DNA from: Deltaproteobacteria bacterium
Lineage (GTDB): Bacteria; Acidobacteriota; Thermoanaerobaculia; Multivoradales; JAHZIX01
Length of the DNA stretch: 64,000 nt
NCBI GenBank assembly: GCA_022601195.1
Contig: JAHZIX010000017.1
Coordinates: forward strand, 124,001-188,000
Direction: 5' to 3'
The notes under the pieces were generated by a model. It did no database searches and was not told the origin of the DNA. It saw nothing but the letters and a program-made list of their open reading frames with translations. Each line of letters starts with the position of its first letter. Positions within the stretch are counted from its first letter, which is position 1. This document shows positions 1 to 9,339 of the stretch, in pieces. The position numbers and the translations under genes are program-made.

Positions 1-10
1 ATCTCTCCAG

Positions 11-1132
11 CTAGGGGGCGACGAAAGTCACCCCGACGGGCATGGGCATGAAGCTGATCAATAGAATGACCAGGGTTGCCAAGGCCAACATGCGCCGTAT
101 TGGGTCCAAAGGCTGCCCCTCATCCCACACCGGTGGGTGGCGCAGTCCAATGATCAGGAGAAACACACACCAGGCCCACCAGACCGGCCAGAGAAATCCC
201 GCCAGAGCTAGGAGGCACCACAAGGGCCAAGCGAGTCTTCGCTGCCAACGGCCTGCAACGGCATAAAAGAGGTGACCACCATCTAGTTGCCCCAAGGGCA
301 GTAGGTTGAGGGCTGTAGCTAGGAGTCCTACCCAGGAAGCCAAGGCGATGGGGTGGAGGTCGAGACCGGTAGCTTCCGGAACAGGCCCATGGAAGAGTTG
401 AATCGTCCACTGGGTGGCGAGATTGGTACCTAGAACGAGGATGGGTTCGCCAACCTCTTCGCTCACCGTTTCGAAAACCTTGAGCTTCGAGTTGGCGATG
501 CCATAGAAGAGGCAGGGGACGAGAGCTACGAACCCCGCCAGCGGTCCAGCGATCCCAACATCGAACAACTCCTTCTTGCGCCGAATAGGAGCCTTGATTC
601 GAATGAAGGCCCCAAAGGTCCCTAGCCCTACCGGAGCCGGCAGAAAGAAGGGGGGAGTTGCAGGCAATCGGTAATAGCGGCAGGCTAGGTAATGACCCAT
701 TTCATGGCAGAGAAGAATGAAGATCAGCGGTAAGGAATAGGTCAGTCCCGCCAGAAGCAAGGATGAATCGCTCCACACCTCGGCGATGGCCGAAGGCGAA
801 GCCCAGAGAGCTCGATCAGCAGGGATTCCATCCGCCCGGTGCCAAAGAGCTCCCAGAGTGGTGGTCGAAAAGAGGGTAAGTAGGAGGAGGAGAGCCGGTT
901 TGCCCCAATTCCTCGGAGAGGTCTTCGGGGGAGGAATCGGCCCTGCAGGTAGGTCGAAAAGAAAAGGCGATAGGCTCCCTTCTTGAGAAGGTTCGGCAGA
1001 GGAGGGGACCTCTGGAAGATGAGCGGCTGTGGGTTGGAGTGTTGGCGCGGCTTCGTCAGTGGGAAGCTCAACAGCCCCATCTCGGGCGGGATTTTTACCC
1101 AGCAGAGGGTCGCTGCCGTTAGGTATTTTCAA
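11..1132 (-). CDS. Site-2 protease family (M50) membrane metalloprotease
   Basis: A 373-residue polytopic membrane protein. The first 75 residues are Pro-rich and hydrophilic. A membrane segment follows (LLLLLTLF...), then the zinc motif HEMGH (HExxH) within a hydrophobic stretch, and near the C-terminus the second M50 motif, QLDGGH, whose Asp is the third zinc ligand. Further hydrophobic helices follow. Known family role: intramembrane cleavage of membrane-bound substrates such as anti-sigma factors; the substrate here cannot be told. The predicted start is TTG with no clear Shine-Dalgarno, so the N-terminus is uncertain. It lies 149 bp downstream of HU on the same strand and may be read from the same direction. 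Confidence 0.88.
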   Translation of the reverse strand: MKIPNGSDPLLGKNPARDGAVELPTDEAAPTLQPTAAHLPEVPSSAEPSQEGSLSPFLFDLPAGPIPPPKTSPRNWGKPALLLLLTLFSTTTLGALWHRADGIPADRALWASPSAIAEVWSDSSLLLAGLTYSLPLIFILLCHEMGHYLACRYYRLPATPPFFLPAPVGLGTFGAFIRIKAPIRRKKELFDVGIAGPLAGFVALVPCLFYGIANSKLKVFETVSEEVGEPILVLGTNLATQWTIQLFHGPVPEATGLDLHPIALASWVGLLATALNLLPLGQLDGGHLFYAVAGRWQRRLAWPLWCLLALAGFLWPVWWAWCVFLLIIGLRHPPVWDEGQPLDPIRRMLALATLVILLISFMPMPVGVTFVAP

Positions 1133-1281
1133 GGGCAGAAGCTCGCAGCATGGGGTGATAAGAGATGGAGAAGGTCATCTCGTGAGCTGCTCCTGAGGGG
1201 AGCCTGTCTTCTTTCGGGAGGGAAGGGCTTCGATCGGTGCTCTTTAGGAAACTAGCACTCGTTTACCGTTCCGTGAAGCCG

Positions 1282-1548
1282 TCAAATGTCTTTGAGCTCT
1301 TTTCCGGGTTTGAAGCGAACGGTCTTTCCCGGTGCGATGGCGACTTCGACACCGGTCTTCGGGTTCCGACCGACCCCCTTTTTCCGATCCCGCACTTGAA
1401 AAACGCCGAAACCGCGCAGCTCGATGCGTTTTCCGCTGCACAATGCGTCTTTCATGGCAGCGATGATGGCATCGACTGCTTTCGCAGCCTTTACCCGTGG
1501 AACCTCGGAAGCTTCCGCAACGCGATTGACGATGTCAGCCTTGATCAT
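1282..1548 (-). CDS. hup: HU family DNA-binding protein
   Basis: 88 residues, the usual length of HU. It has the alpha-helical N-terminus MIKADIVNRVAEASEV, the central ELRGFGVFQVRDR beta region, the GRNPKTG arm-tip motif containing the DNA-intercalating proline, and the FKPGKELK C-terminus. HU is a nucleoid protein that bends DNA without strong sequence preference. The ATG has a GGAG Shine-Dalgarno (1553-1556) and its own good promoter (see 1570-1598), so it is probably transcribed independently of the gene upstream. A second, IHF/HU-like gene lies at 46178. Confidence 0.95.
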   Translation of the reverse strand: MIKADIVNRVAEASEVPRVKAAKAVDAIIAAMKDALCSGKRIELRGFGVFQVRDRKKGVGRNPKTGVEVAIAPGKTVRFKPGKELKDI

Positions 1549-1569
1549 TTCCGCTCCAAAACGGCGCGC

Positions 1570-1598
1570 AGTGTAACAGTGGGTAGAGGCTCCGTCAA
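1570..1598 (-). promoter_or_regulatory. Sigma70-type promoter of the HU gene
   Basis: On the minus strand, -35 TTGACG (1598-1593), a 17-nt spacer and -10 TACACT (1575-1570) stand upstream of HU. The -35 overlaps the TGA stop codon of the MshEN-domain gene (1595-1597). The predicted transcript start near 1563 leaves a leader of about 15 nt. Confidence 0.7.
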
Positions 1599-2911
1599 AC
1601 GGATTCTACCTTGGACGACGATTGCTCTCGATTCCTTAAGATACAGCTTTCAAAGGCTTTGGCGGTCTTCGATACGAGGGTCTTCCACTCGGACCGTGGC
1701 CTCGGCCGAGTTTTCTCGGCGCTACGATCGGCATAGATGAAGCAGAGAACTCGGTCTCCTACTCGAATTGGCAGGAAAAGACACTCCATAGGCCAGTCTC
1801 CTTGCCAGCAATCGACCAAGCGCCGGTGCGCGGCACTACGTTCGAGGCGCCCGACAAAGATCTTGCCATCAGCGTCGCCGGTAGAGAAAAGAGAGGCCTC
1901 TTCGAGGCTGTCGAGAAATTGCTCGAAGCGTGGCCGGTTCGGAGCAACTCCTCCGATCATCCATCCCTTGAATCCACTTCCTTGGGGAGAAAAGAGAGCT
2001 ACCCGGTCGAAGTCGGCCTCGAGGAAGTCGAGCACCGCGGAGCCTATCTCCTGGGCAGAACGGGCATTCTTGAGACGAGAGTCGAGGGTAGGTAGAGGAA
2101 AGCTATCCGGGTTCACCAGGGCTTGATCGGAGTAGAGCTCTGCGAGCTCGTTTTCCGTTGGGGCGATGGCCGGGCCCGACGATGATTGGAGTGCGGTTGC
2201 CAGCGGCATGCTGCCTTGGTCACCATTCTTGGTATCCAGAGAGGACAGTCCGGCACTCTGCTGGAGATCACTGCTGAATCGTCCAGGTTGGGGCTGAAGG
2301 GCTCGCTTGGCGACGGTAGCGGATTCCAAAAGGTTCGGGCTCGGGCGTTGTGGCCTAGGCTGACTGTTCTCCGGTGGGCGCTCTGGAAGCTCGGTCTTCC
2401 TGTTGCCGGACTCGCTGTCGCGCCACAGGTAACGTGCCCGATTGAGTTGATCCAAAAGTCGAGCCATGCGTTTTGGACATTCCCCGCCGTAGAACTTTTC
2501 CAGGGCTTCATAGATGCGGCTCTCCAGGGCCACAAAGACTTCGATGCGTTTGCCCGTAGCGAAGGCAATCTCGTCCCGCGCAGCCAGATCTGTTGGGTCC
2601 AGGAACGCGACTTTCAATCGGGAATTTTCTAACTCGAAGGGGATGACTCGTTGCCGGGTAGCGGTGCTACTGGAAATCAATGCACGGACGGACGGCGGGG
2701 TCTTCAGGAGAGTTTCGACCTCCACCGCCGGGACCGCCAACCCTCGAGAGACTGCGGCGAGGAGCCGCCGCTCGGAAATCGCCTGAATCTCCAGGAGGCA
2801 AGTACCGAGTCTTCCTCCGTGGCGCCGTTGCCGGACGAGAGCACGCTCCAGTTGGTGACGGGAAATGGCGCCCTGGAACTCGAGGGACTCACCTAAGGCC
2901 AAGGAACTCAA
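1595..2911 (-). CDS. MshEN (GspE N-terminal) domain protein with GAF-like C-terminus
   Basis: 438 residues. Residues 1-145 resemble the N-terminal domain of type II secretion/type IV pilus ATPases (LGESLEFQGAISRHQLERAL..., ...VIPFELENSRLKVAFLDPTD...), a module that in MshE binds c-di-GMP. No Walker motifs or ATPase core follow. Instead there is a low-complexity linker (about 165-265) and an alpha/beta region (about 270-420) that looks GAF-like, resembling regions seen in acidobacterial and myxobacterial signalling proteins. The role is probably regulatory, not secretion itself. The predicted start is TTG; no Shine-Dalgarno is visible. Confidence 0.7.
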   Translation of the reverse strand: MSSLALGESLEFQGAISRHQLERALVRQRRHGGRLGTCLLEIQAISERRLLAAVSRGLAVPAVEVETLLKTPPSVRALISSSTATRQRVIPFELENSRLKVAFLDPTDLAARDEIAFATGKRIEVFVALESRIYEALEKFYGGECPKRMARLLDQLNRARYLWRDSESGNRKTELPERPPENSQPRPQRPSPNLLESATVAKRALQPQPGRFSSDLQQSAGLSSLDTKNGDQGSMPLATALQSSSGPAIAPTENELAELYSDQALVNPDSFPLPTLDSRLKNARSAQEIGSAVLDFLEADFDRVALFSPQGSGFKGWMIGGVAPNRPRFEQFLDSLEEASLFSTGDADGKIFVGRLERSAAHRRLVDCWQGDWPMECLFLPIRVGDRVLCFIYADRSAEKTRPRPRSEWKTLVSKTAKAFESCILRNREQSSSKVESV

Positions 2912-3149
2912 GGTTGGATCCCCAAGATGAGGTCTAGCGAGGCTTCAGCTCTCCCGATGCCCGGGGAGCTCCTGGCCAGGGTTTCGAGAGTGTATTGATG
3001 GTGGTCCATTTCGCCAGGGGGTGTGGTGCTGGGAAAGCAGTCTCAGGCTATCCGGTTTTGAGGAGTCTTCTGTAAGTCTTTTCTGTCGTATAGGTTAACG
3101 GAATTCGTCGTATTATAGAAACGCCGACGGCAACTGTAAAGTTACCGAG

Positions 3150-3178
3150 TTGTGAAGGTTGGGCGGGGTTGGTATTCT
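3150..3178 (+). promoter_or_regulatory. Promoter for a leaderless TPR-protein transcript
   Basis: -35 TTGTGA (3150-3155), a 17-nt spacer and -10 TATTCT (3173-3178). The ATG at 3185 follows the -10 by only 6 nt, where the transcript start would be expected, and there is no Shine-Dalgarno. This supports ATG 3185 over the in-frame GTG at 3152, which lies inside the -35. Confidence 0.6.
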
Positions 3179-3184
3179 TACTCT

Positions 3185-5224
3185 ATGAGGATACTTGCCA
3201 CCCTTTCCCTTCTGTTCCTTCTCAGCGCTTCCCCTTCTGCTCTTCTTTCCCAGCCGCCTCCTGAGGAAGCCTCGTCATCAGCGAGTCCAGGAGCCATCCA
3301 GGAACAGCCCGCTCTCGGAAGCGGAGCCACCGCGCCTGCAGAACCGTCCGGAAATCGGGGCGAAGCAGCTCTGGAGTTCGCCGTCGCCAAGTTGCTCGCT
3401 GACGAAGGCTCCTTCCGCGAAGCTCTGGAAGCTTTCGAGTCGGCGGTCAATCTAGTCCCGGAAGACGCTTACGTGCGGGCGGAATATGGCGAGTTCTTGG
3501 CGCGCCTGGCTCAACTTTCCCGATCGCCCCGCTACCGGAAGCAACAGTTGGACAAGGCGATCGAGCAATCGGAGCGAGCCCGGGCTCTAGCACCGGATGA
3601 CATTGATGTCTTGAAAGTGGTCGGTGAGGCCTATCTGGCAGCGGCGGAGCTAGATCCTAGGACGGTAGAGCCGTTGGAGAAAGCTGTCGAGGTCTTCGAG
3701 AGAGTGCGCGCTTCTTCGGAGTATGAGCTACAAGCCCGCATGACCCTCGGGCAGATTTTTTCCTACCTCGGTAGAGATTCCGATGCCGAGTCGGTGTACC
3801 GGGAAGTGGTAGCGATTCGGCCACGGGATCGCCGAGCTTACGATCGTTTGGTGGAGACTCTGCTGCGAGACGGCAAAAGTGCCGAAGCGGAGGTGGCCTA
3901 TGCCGAGATCCTCGTCTTCGATCCGGAAGCGAATGATTTGCGTCTGGAGCTGGCGAAGCTTCAAGGTCAGAGGGGGGATCACGCAGCGGCAGAGAAGACC
4001 CTTCGCCAGGGGGGGGCGACCTTCCTCGATTCTCCCCCGGCTCGACAGTTATTGGCGGTTCAGCTCTATTTAGGAGGCCAATACGAGGACGCCCTGGAGA
4101 GGTTGGACGGGGCGGTTGAGGTCTCGGAGACGAAAAGCCTCGAGCCCTTGCGGGCATTGATCTTGGCAGCGCTGGGCCGCAACTCGGAGGCCGCTGTGGA
4201 GTTGCGGGGCCTGTTGGCTCAGGAACCGGAGAACCTGGATGTGGCTTCAACCCTGAGCCGAGTCCTGGTGCGCCTGGACCGCCGTCAGGAAGCGGCTCAA
4301 ACTCTCGGCCAGGTGGTGGAGAGAGTCGAGGCCGGAAAGGACCCGGACCGTGCGATGGCTCTTCGGTTCGAGTGGGCCGAGGTGCTGATGGGCGGGGAGG
4401 AGTATTCCGAGGCGTTGAGCGTCCTCGATCCTCTCCTTGGATCGTCCAACCCGGCGGCACGAAATGGAGCGGTCTTGGTTCAAGGGGAGGCTTTGACTCT
4501 TCTTGGGAGGCCGGAAGAAGCTTTGCGCCTATTGGAGGAGCTCGCTCCTGGAGAGGTCTCGAGCACGGCGAAACGAGCCCAAATTCTCTTTGGCATGGGT
4601 CGAGACGAGGAGGCTAGAGCCTTGCTAGAGCCCCTGTGGGGGCAAGGAGATGAAAGCTCAGCCCTCGCCGCGGCTGCGGTCTATCAGCAGCTCGAAAGGT
4701 ACGAAGAGGCTGCCGAAGTCCTTCGGGAATATATTTCCCGTCGTGGAGAGGCTCCACGCGTCCTTTTCCTACTCGGGGCGGCTTCTGAACGGAGCGGCAA
4801 CCACAGCGAGGCAGAGAGGTCTTTTCGTCGCCTCCTGGAGTTGACCCCGGAGTCCCCAGATGCCCTCAACTACTTGGGCTATATGTGGGCTGACCAAGGA
4901 GAGAACTTGGTGGAAGCCCTCGATTTCATTCAACGGGCGGTTTCGGCGGACCCGGACAACGGCGCCTATGTGGATTCCTTGGGCTGGGTTTTTCATCAGC
5001 TGGGGCGCCATGAGGAAGCTCTGGTGCAGCTGGAAAGAGCCTCGAGCTTGGTACCGGAAGATGGCACGATTCTCGAGCATTTGGGCGATGTGTATCTTTC
5101 ACTCGGCCGTAGAGGGGAAGCGAAACAGGCCTATGAGCGTGCGCTGCTACTCAGTGATGCCAATGTCGAACAGATACGGGCGAAGCTAAAGCCGCTGGCC
5201 GAAGTGGCTACGAATGCCCCGTAG
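3185..5224 (+). CDS. Exported tetratricopeptide repeat protein
   Basis: 679 residues from ATG 3185. The N-terminus MRILATLSLLFLLSASPSALL is a signal peptide, followed by an Ala/Pro/Ser-rich linker (to about residue 55). The rest is TPR repeats, recognisable by recurrent patterns such as AxxxYxxALxLxPxxxxxxxxLG; the clearest are in the last third (ALNYLGYMWADQGENLVEALDFIQRAV, YVDSLGWVFHQLGRHEEAL). The last repeats resemble those of BamD/PilF-type and acidobacterial TPR proteins. It probably acts as a periplasmic scaffold. The LolB-like lipoprotein gene lies downstream on the same strand, which suggests an outer-membrane assembly context. Confidence 0.85.
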   Translation: MRILATLSLLFLLSASPSALLSQPPPEEASSSASPGAIQEQPALGSGATAPAEPSGNRGEAALEFAVAKLLADEGSFREALEAFESAVNLVPEDAYVRAEYGEFLARLAQLSRSPRYRKQQLDKAIEQSERARALAPDDIDVLKVVGEAYLAAAELDPRTVEPLEKAVEVFERVRASSEYELQARMTLGQIFSYLGRDSDAESVYREVVAIRPRDRRAYDRLVETLLRDGKSAEAEVAYAEILVFDPEANDLRLELAKLQGQRGDHAAAEKTLRQGGATFLDSPPARQLLAVQLYLGGQYEDALERLDGAVEVSETKSLEPLRALILAALGRNSEAAVELRGLLAQEPENLDVASTLSRVLVRLDRRQEAAQTLGQVVERVEAGKDPDRAMALRFEWAEVLMGGEEYSEALSVLDPLLGSSNPAARNGAVLVQGEALTLLGRPEEALRLLEELAPGEVSSTAKRAQILFGMGRDEEARALLEPLWGQGDESSALAAAAVYQQLERYEEAAEVLREYISRRGEAPRVLFLLGAASERSGNHSEAERSFRRLLELTPESPDALNYLGYMWADQGENLVEALDFIQRAVSADPDNGAYVDSLGWVFHQLGRHEEALVQLERASSLVPEDGTILEHLGDVYLSLGRRGEAKQAYERALLLSDANVEQIRAKLKPLAEVATNAP

Positions 5225-5354
5225 CCTCGGCAGGAGGAAGCAAGCGCCATCGCTTAGGTCAATATTTTTCGGCTCGAGCTATCGCTGTTGGGGAAGAGGT
5301 AGGCGGCGAGCTCGTCTGTGGCCTAACCGTTCCCTGGTCCAGCAAAGTTCTTCT

Positions 5355-6203
5355 ATGGGGCCTTTCAGCTGGGGTTGCCTCTTCCTCGGGTTGTTGGTGA
5401 TGGGCTGTGCCTCGGCTCCTTCGATTCCTCCTGAGATAGCCCGCCCTGAGGGAGGTGCCCTTGGGGGAGTGGAGACCGAGACTGTCACCGATAGACCCCC
5501 GACCCAAGGTGAATTTTTGCCTCCCTGGGAGATTCCGGCGGAGGCCTTCAAGAGTCAGAGGCTGTATCGATTTCACGCCAGCGGAAAAGGCGGGAGAGGG
5601 CGGTTTCGCTTGACCCTGAGGTTGGCCTCTCCAGATCGATTCCAACTCTCTGCGACAGACCCCTTGGGTAGATCTCTTTGGTCCCTCCATTTTCGTGATC
5701 GCAAAGCCATCCTCATCGAGCACCGAGAGAAACGTTCCTGCCACTTCGATGAGACCATTGATTTATCCGAGCTTTACTTGGGCTCTTTCCCGTTGAGATT
5801 CTTGCCGGCGGTGCTGCTAGGTCGAGTACCAGGGCTGCCGCAGTCGGCTCTCGAGCCTCTGGGGGAGCCGGATGGACCTCTCTCGTTCGTCGACTCGGTT
5901 GGGCAGCGATGGTCGGTGGCCTTGAATCAGGGGACGGTCGTCGGTTGGACTCTGGAGGACCCGGCGGGGGAGATCGTGGCGATTCTGCAGCGGGAATCGG
6001 GCGGTTGGTCGGTTCTGGAAGAGCCGAGGCGCCAGCTGAAATTGCGTTGGCGGGAGGTCGTCCGAGAGCCTCTGGAGGATGAGTTGGAGGCACCCGAAGT
6101 GCCGCCGAGCTACAGGGAGGGAGGCTGTTTGGCGGAGGTCCCGGTCGCCTCGTTCGGGAGTGACTTCAAAGAAGGATTTGACACCTCGCTTCGGCAGCTC
6201 TAG
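5355..6203 (+). CDS. LolB/DUF4292-like outer-membrane lipoprotein
   Basis: 282 residues from ATG 5355. An open frame upstream has no signal sequence; from 5355 the protein starts with a hydrophobic signal ending in a lipobox, LLVMGC, with Cys18 as the lipidation site. The mature part has the fold pattern of LolB/LppX/DUF4292 proteins: FHASGKGGRGRFRLTLRLASPDRFQLSATDPLGRSLW, i.e. amphipathic beta strands with a DPLG turn, then ...LEDPAGEIVAILQRESGGW and KLRWREV near the C-terminus. The likely role is lipoprotein or lipid carriage in the periplasm. The family assignment rests on pattern only. The gene sits 130 bp after the TPR protein. Confidence 0.65.
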   Translation: MGPFSWGCLFLGLLVMGCASAPSIPPEIARPEGGALGGVETETVTDRPPTQGEFLPPWEIPAEAFKSQRLYRFHASGKGGRGRFRLTLRLASPDRFQLSATDPLGRSLWSLHFRDRKAILIEHREKRSCHFDETIDLSELYLGSFPLRFLPAVLLGRVPGLPQSALEPLGEPDGPLSFVDSVGQRWSVALNQGTVVGWTLEDPAGEIVAILQRESGGWSVLEEPRRQLKLRWREVVREPLEDELEAPEVPPSYREGGCLAEVPVASFGSDFKEGFDTSLRQL

Positions 6204-6248
6204 CATACGCCCAACGCGTGGGTTTCCAGCGTTTGGGTGGAGTTCGAG

Positions 6249-6647
6249 ATGGAAATCACCGAAGTCAAAGTCTTCCCGGTCCGCGAGGAGAAACTGAAGG
6301 CCTTTGTCTCGGTTGTTTTCGACCATTGCTTCATGGTCAATGACATCAAAGTCATTCACGGCCGCGAAGGCTTGTTTATCAGCATGCCCAGTCGCCGTAA
6401 GAAGAATGGGGATTTCAAGGATGTCGCCCATCCGCTGAATAACGACACTCGGCGTTTGATCGAGGAGCGTATTCTGGACGAATACGAGCAGATCCTCCAA
6501 GTGGACAAAGGGGCCTCGGCTGAGGATCCAGCGTCTCGGACGGAGGACTCTTCGAAGCCGGTGGTGGAGAAGCCTGCGACGAAGGAGAAGACCCTAGCTG
6601 AAGTCGAGGAACTTCATCTGAGGGATTCTTTTTGGTCGGTACCTTGA
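6249..6647 (+). CDS. spoVG: SpoVG family RNA/DNA-binding regulator
   Basis: 132 residues. The first 85 match SpoVG: MEITEVKVFPVREEKLKAFV, a FDHCFMVNDIKVIHG core, the GLFISMPSRRKK loop and a PLNNDTR helix. The C-terminal 45 residues are an acidic, Lys/Glu-rich, probably disordered tail. SpoVG proteins are site-specific nucleic-acid-binding regulators; in Firmicutes they affect sporulation and septation, but they are widespread in non-sporulating phyla. ATG 6249 is preceded by GGTGGAG and fits the family N-terminus better than the upstream ATG at 6237. Confidence 0.93.
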   Translation: MEITEVKVFPVREEKLKAFVSVVFDHCFMVNDIKVIHGREGLFISMPSRRKKNGDFKDVAHPLNNDTRRLIEERILDEYEQILQVDKGASAEDPASRTEDSSKPVVEKPATKEKTLAEVEELHLRDSFWSVP

Positions 6648-6739
6648 GCCCGAGGGAATCACGGATCTGGATAGTGGACCGGAATCAGACGATCGGGAGT
6701 ACTAGAAGTATCGCCAGAGATTTGTCAGCATAGAGTTTC

Positions 6740-6814
6740 TGGGGCGTGGCCAAGCGGTAAGGCACGAGACTTTGGATCTCGCAATCCTAGGTTCGAATCC
6801 TAGCGCCCCAACCA
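6740..6814 (+). tRNA. tRNA-Gln (anticodon TTG)
   Basis: A full cloverleaf: acceptor arms TGGGGCG (6740-6746) and CGCCCCA (6804-6810), discriminator A, and a chromosomally encoded CCA (6812-6814). The anticodon arm is CGAGA-CTTTGGA-TCTCG with anticodon TTG, and the T arm contains GGTTCGAATCC. U1:A72 is usual for tRNA-Gln. Confidence 0.96.
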
Positions 6815-6990
6815 AGTCATTCAGTCAGGTATTCCTAAGGCTATACTTTCGGGCCAGTTGGATGGCCCGAATCGAAGTCCGACGCGGAACATGGGCCCAA
6901 ACCCGATTCCGTGACAAAGGGCCGAGTGCGGCAAGGGTCTCGTCAAGAGACCGGGACGATAGATAACGACAAGCGCGAGCACGATCAAAA

Positions 6991-7932
<942 letters not shown>

Positions 7933-7945
7933 AGGAAATTGAGTC

Positions 7946-8599
7946 ATGAGCAAGTTAGTTCTTGAAGTCGAGAAACGCGAAGAAAAGGGGTCCAACGCCA
8001 GTCGTAGGATCCGAGCTCGGGGAGATGTGCCCGCCGTCGTCTTTGGCGGAGGCATCGATTCGGTTCCCATCGTGGTGAACCGCAAGAAGGTCATCGAGTT
8101 GCTCCAAGGTTCCGCCGGTGGCAACACCATCTTTCTCTTGAAAGTCGGCAAGGACGAGCGCCACGCGATGATTCGCGAAATGCAGGTCGACCCTATGCGG
8201 GGACAGATCGAGCACATCGATTTTCAGCGTATCGTCATGACTGAGAAGATCCAGGTGGACGTTCCCATCGAGCTGGAAGGCACCCCCGTCGGCGTCAGGA
8301 TCGACCAAGGTATTTTGGATTTTGTCAGTCGTGAGGTCGCCGTGACCTGTTTGCCGGGCGATATCCCCACCAGCTTTACTCTCGATGTCTCCGACCTGAA
8401 GATCGGACAGCATCTGGAGGCCAAGGACTTGGACATTCCAGAGAATGTCGAGCTGATCGATGATCCGATACGTCTGATCGTCTCCGTGGCCGCGCCGCGA
8501 CTGGTCGAAGAAGAAGAAGAGACCGAAGAGGATCTGCTGGAGGCTGGAACCGCCGAGCCAGAGGTCGTTGGAAAGACCGCGGAAGAGGAAGACTCTTAA
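7946..8599 (+). CDS. rplY: 50S ribosomal protein L25/general stress protein Ctc
   Basis: 217 residues, the long CTC-type L25. The N-terminal domain binds 5S rRNA (KREEKGSNASRRIRARGDVPAVVFGG), followed by the TL5 C-terminal beta domain (DVPIELEGTPVGV...GILDFVSREVAVTCLPGDIP) and an acidic tail. It starts 13 bp after prs and is followed by pth 18 bp later, so the three are probably one operon. Confidence 0.96.
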   Translation: MSKLVLEVEKREEKGSNASRRIRARGDVPAVVFGGGIDSVPIVVNRKKVIELLQGSAGGNTIFLLKVGKDERHAMIREMQVDPMRGQIEHIDFQRIVMTEKIQVDVPIELEGTPVGVRIDQGILDFVSREVAVTCLPGDIPTSFTLDVSDLKIGQHLEAKDLDIPENVELIDDPIRLIVSVAAPRLVEEEEETEEDLLEAGTAEPEVVGKTAEEEDS

Positions 8600-8617
8600 G
8601 GCCTCCGAGCGTTTTTC

Positions 8618-9217
8618 ATGGCCGAGGAGGAGAGCAGCGGCGCCGGATCCAGAGAGGGCTTGCGCCTGATCGTGGGGCTTGGCAATCCGGGAGACAAGTA
8701 CGAGGCGACCCGGCACAACATCGGGTTTCGGATCGTCGAGGAAGTCTCCCGTCGACTGGACCTTGGCGAGGCTCGAACCGAGTGCCGTTCCCGGATTTCT
8801 GGGAACGGCTCTTTGTACCTCGTTCAGCCACAGACTTTTATGAATCGCAGCGGACTCGCGTTGCGATGCCTATGGGAACGCTACGGCTATGAGTCGCAGC
8901 AGGTTCTCGTCGTATATGACGAGGTCCACCTCCCCCTCGGTCGTCTCCGCTTGAGAACCAAAGGGGGCCCCGGCGGGCATCGGGGCATGGAGTCCATTAT
9001 CGAGAATCTCCGCACGGAAGAGGTCCATCGCCTCCGGTGCGGTGTCGGCCCTGCCGATGCGGATTTGCCAGGGGACGAGCTAGTTCCGTTCGTTCTCGGG
9101 GCGTTCGATGATAGCGAGCAAGAGGTCGTAGACGAGATGATTACGGCAGCTGCCGAGGCCTGCATGAGCTGGCTGGAGGATGGTGCCGAAACGGCCATGA
9201 ATCGTTTCAATAGATGA
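8618..9217 (+). CDS. pth: Peptidyl-tRNA hydrolase
   Basis: 199 residues. Releases tRNA from dropped-off peptidyl-tRNA. Motifs: LIVGLGNPGDKYEATRHNIGF with the catalytic His (His33), QPQTFMNRSG, VVYDEVHLPLGRLRLR and GGPGGHRGMESI. The first 13 residues are a small extension. Third gene of the prs-rplY-pth group. Confidence 0.96.
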   Translation: MAEEESSGAGSREGLRLIVGLGNPGDKYEATRHNIGFRIVEEVSRRLDLGEARTECRSRISGNGSLYLVQPQTFMNRSGLALRCLWERYGYESQQVLVVYDEVHLPLGRLRLRTKGGPGGHRGMESIIENLRTEEVHRLRCGVGPADADLPGDELVPFVLGAFDDSEQEVVDEMITAAAEACMSWLEDGAETAMNRFNR

Positions 9218-9339
9218 TCGTTCCAACTGAGAGTGATCGGGGTCAGATTCCGCGAAAAGTGGAATAGCACTCGGGTCGTTTTTGAGAATTCCCTGTTCTT
9301 TCAGGGGATAGATGCGTTGGTGTAAGGAGGGAAAGAGTC

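Noticed and set aside
3657..4460. A 267-codon Pro/Arg-rich open frame antisense to the TPR gene
   Set aside because: Composition is the reverse complement of Glu/Ala-rich TPR codons.
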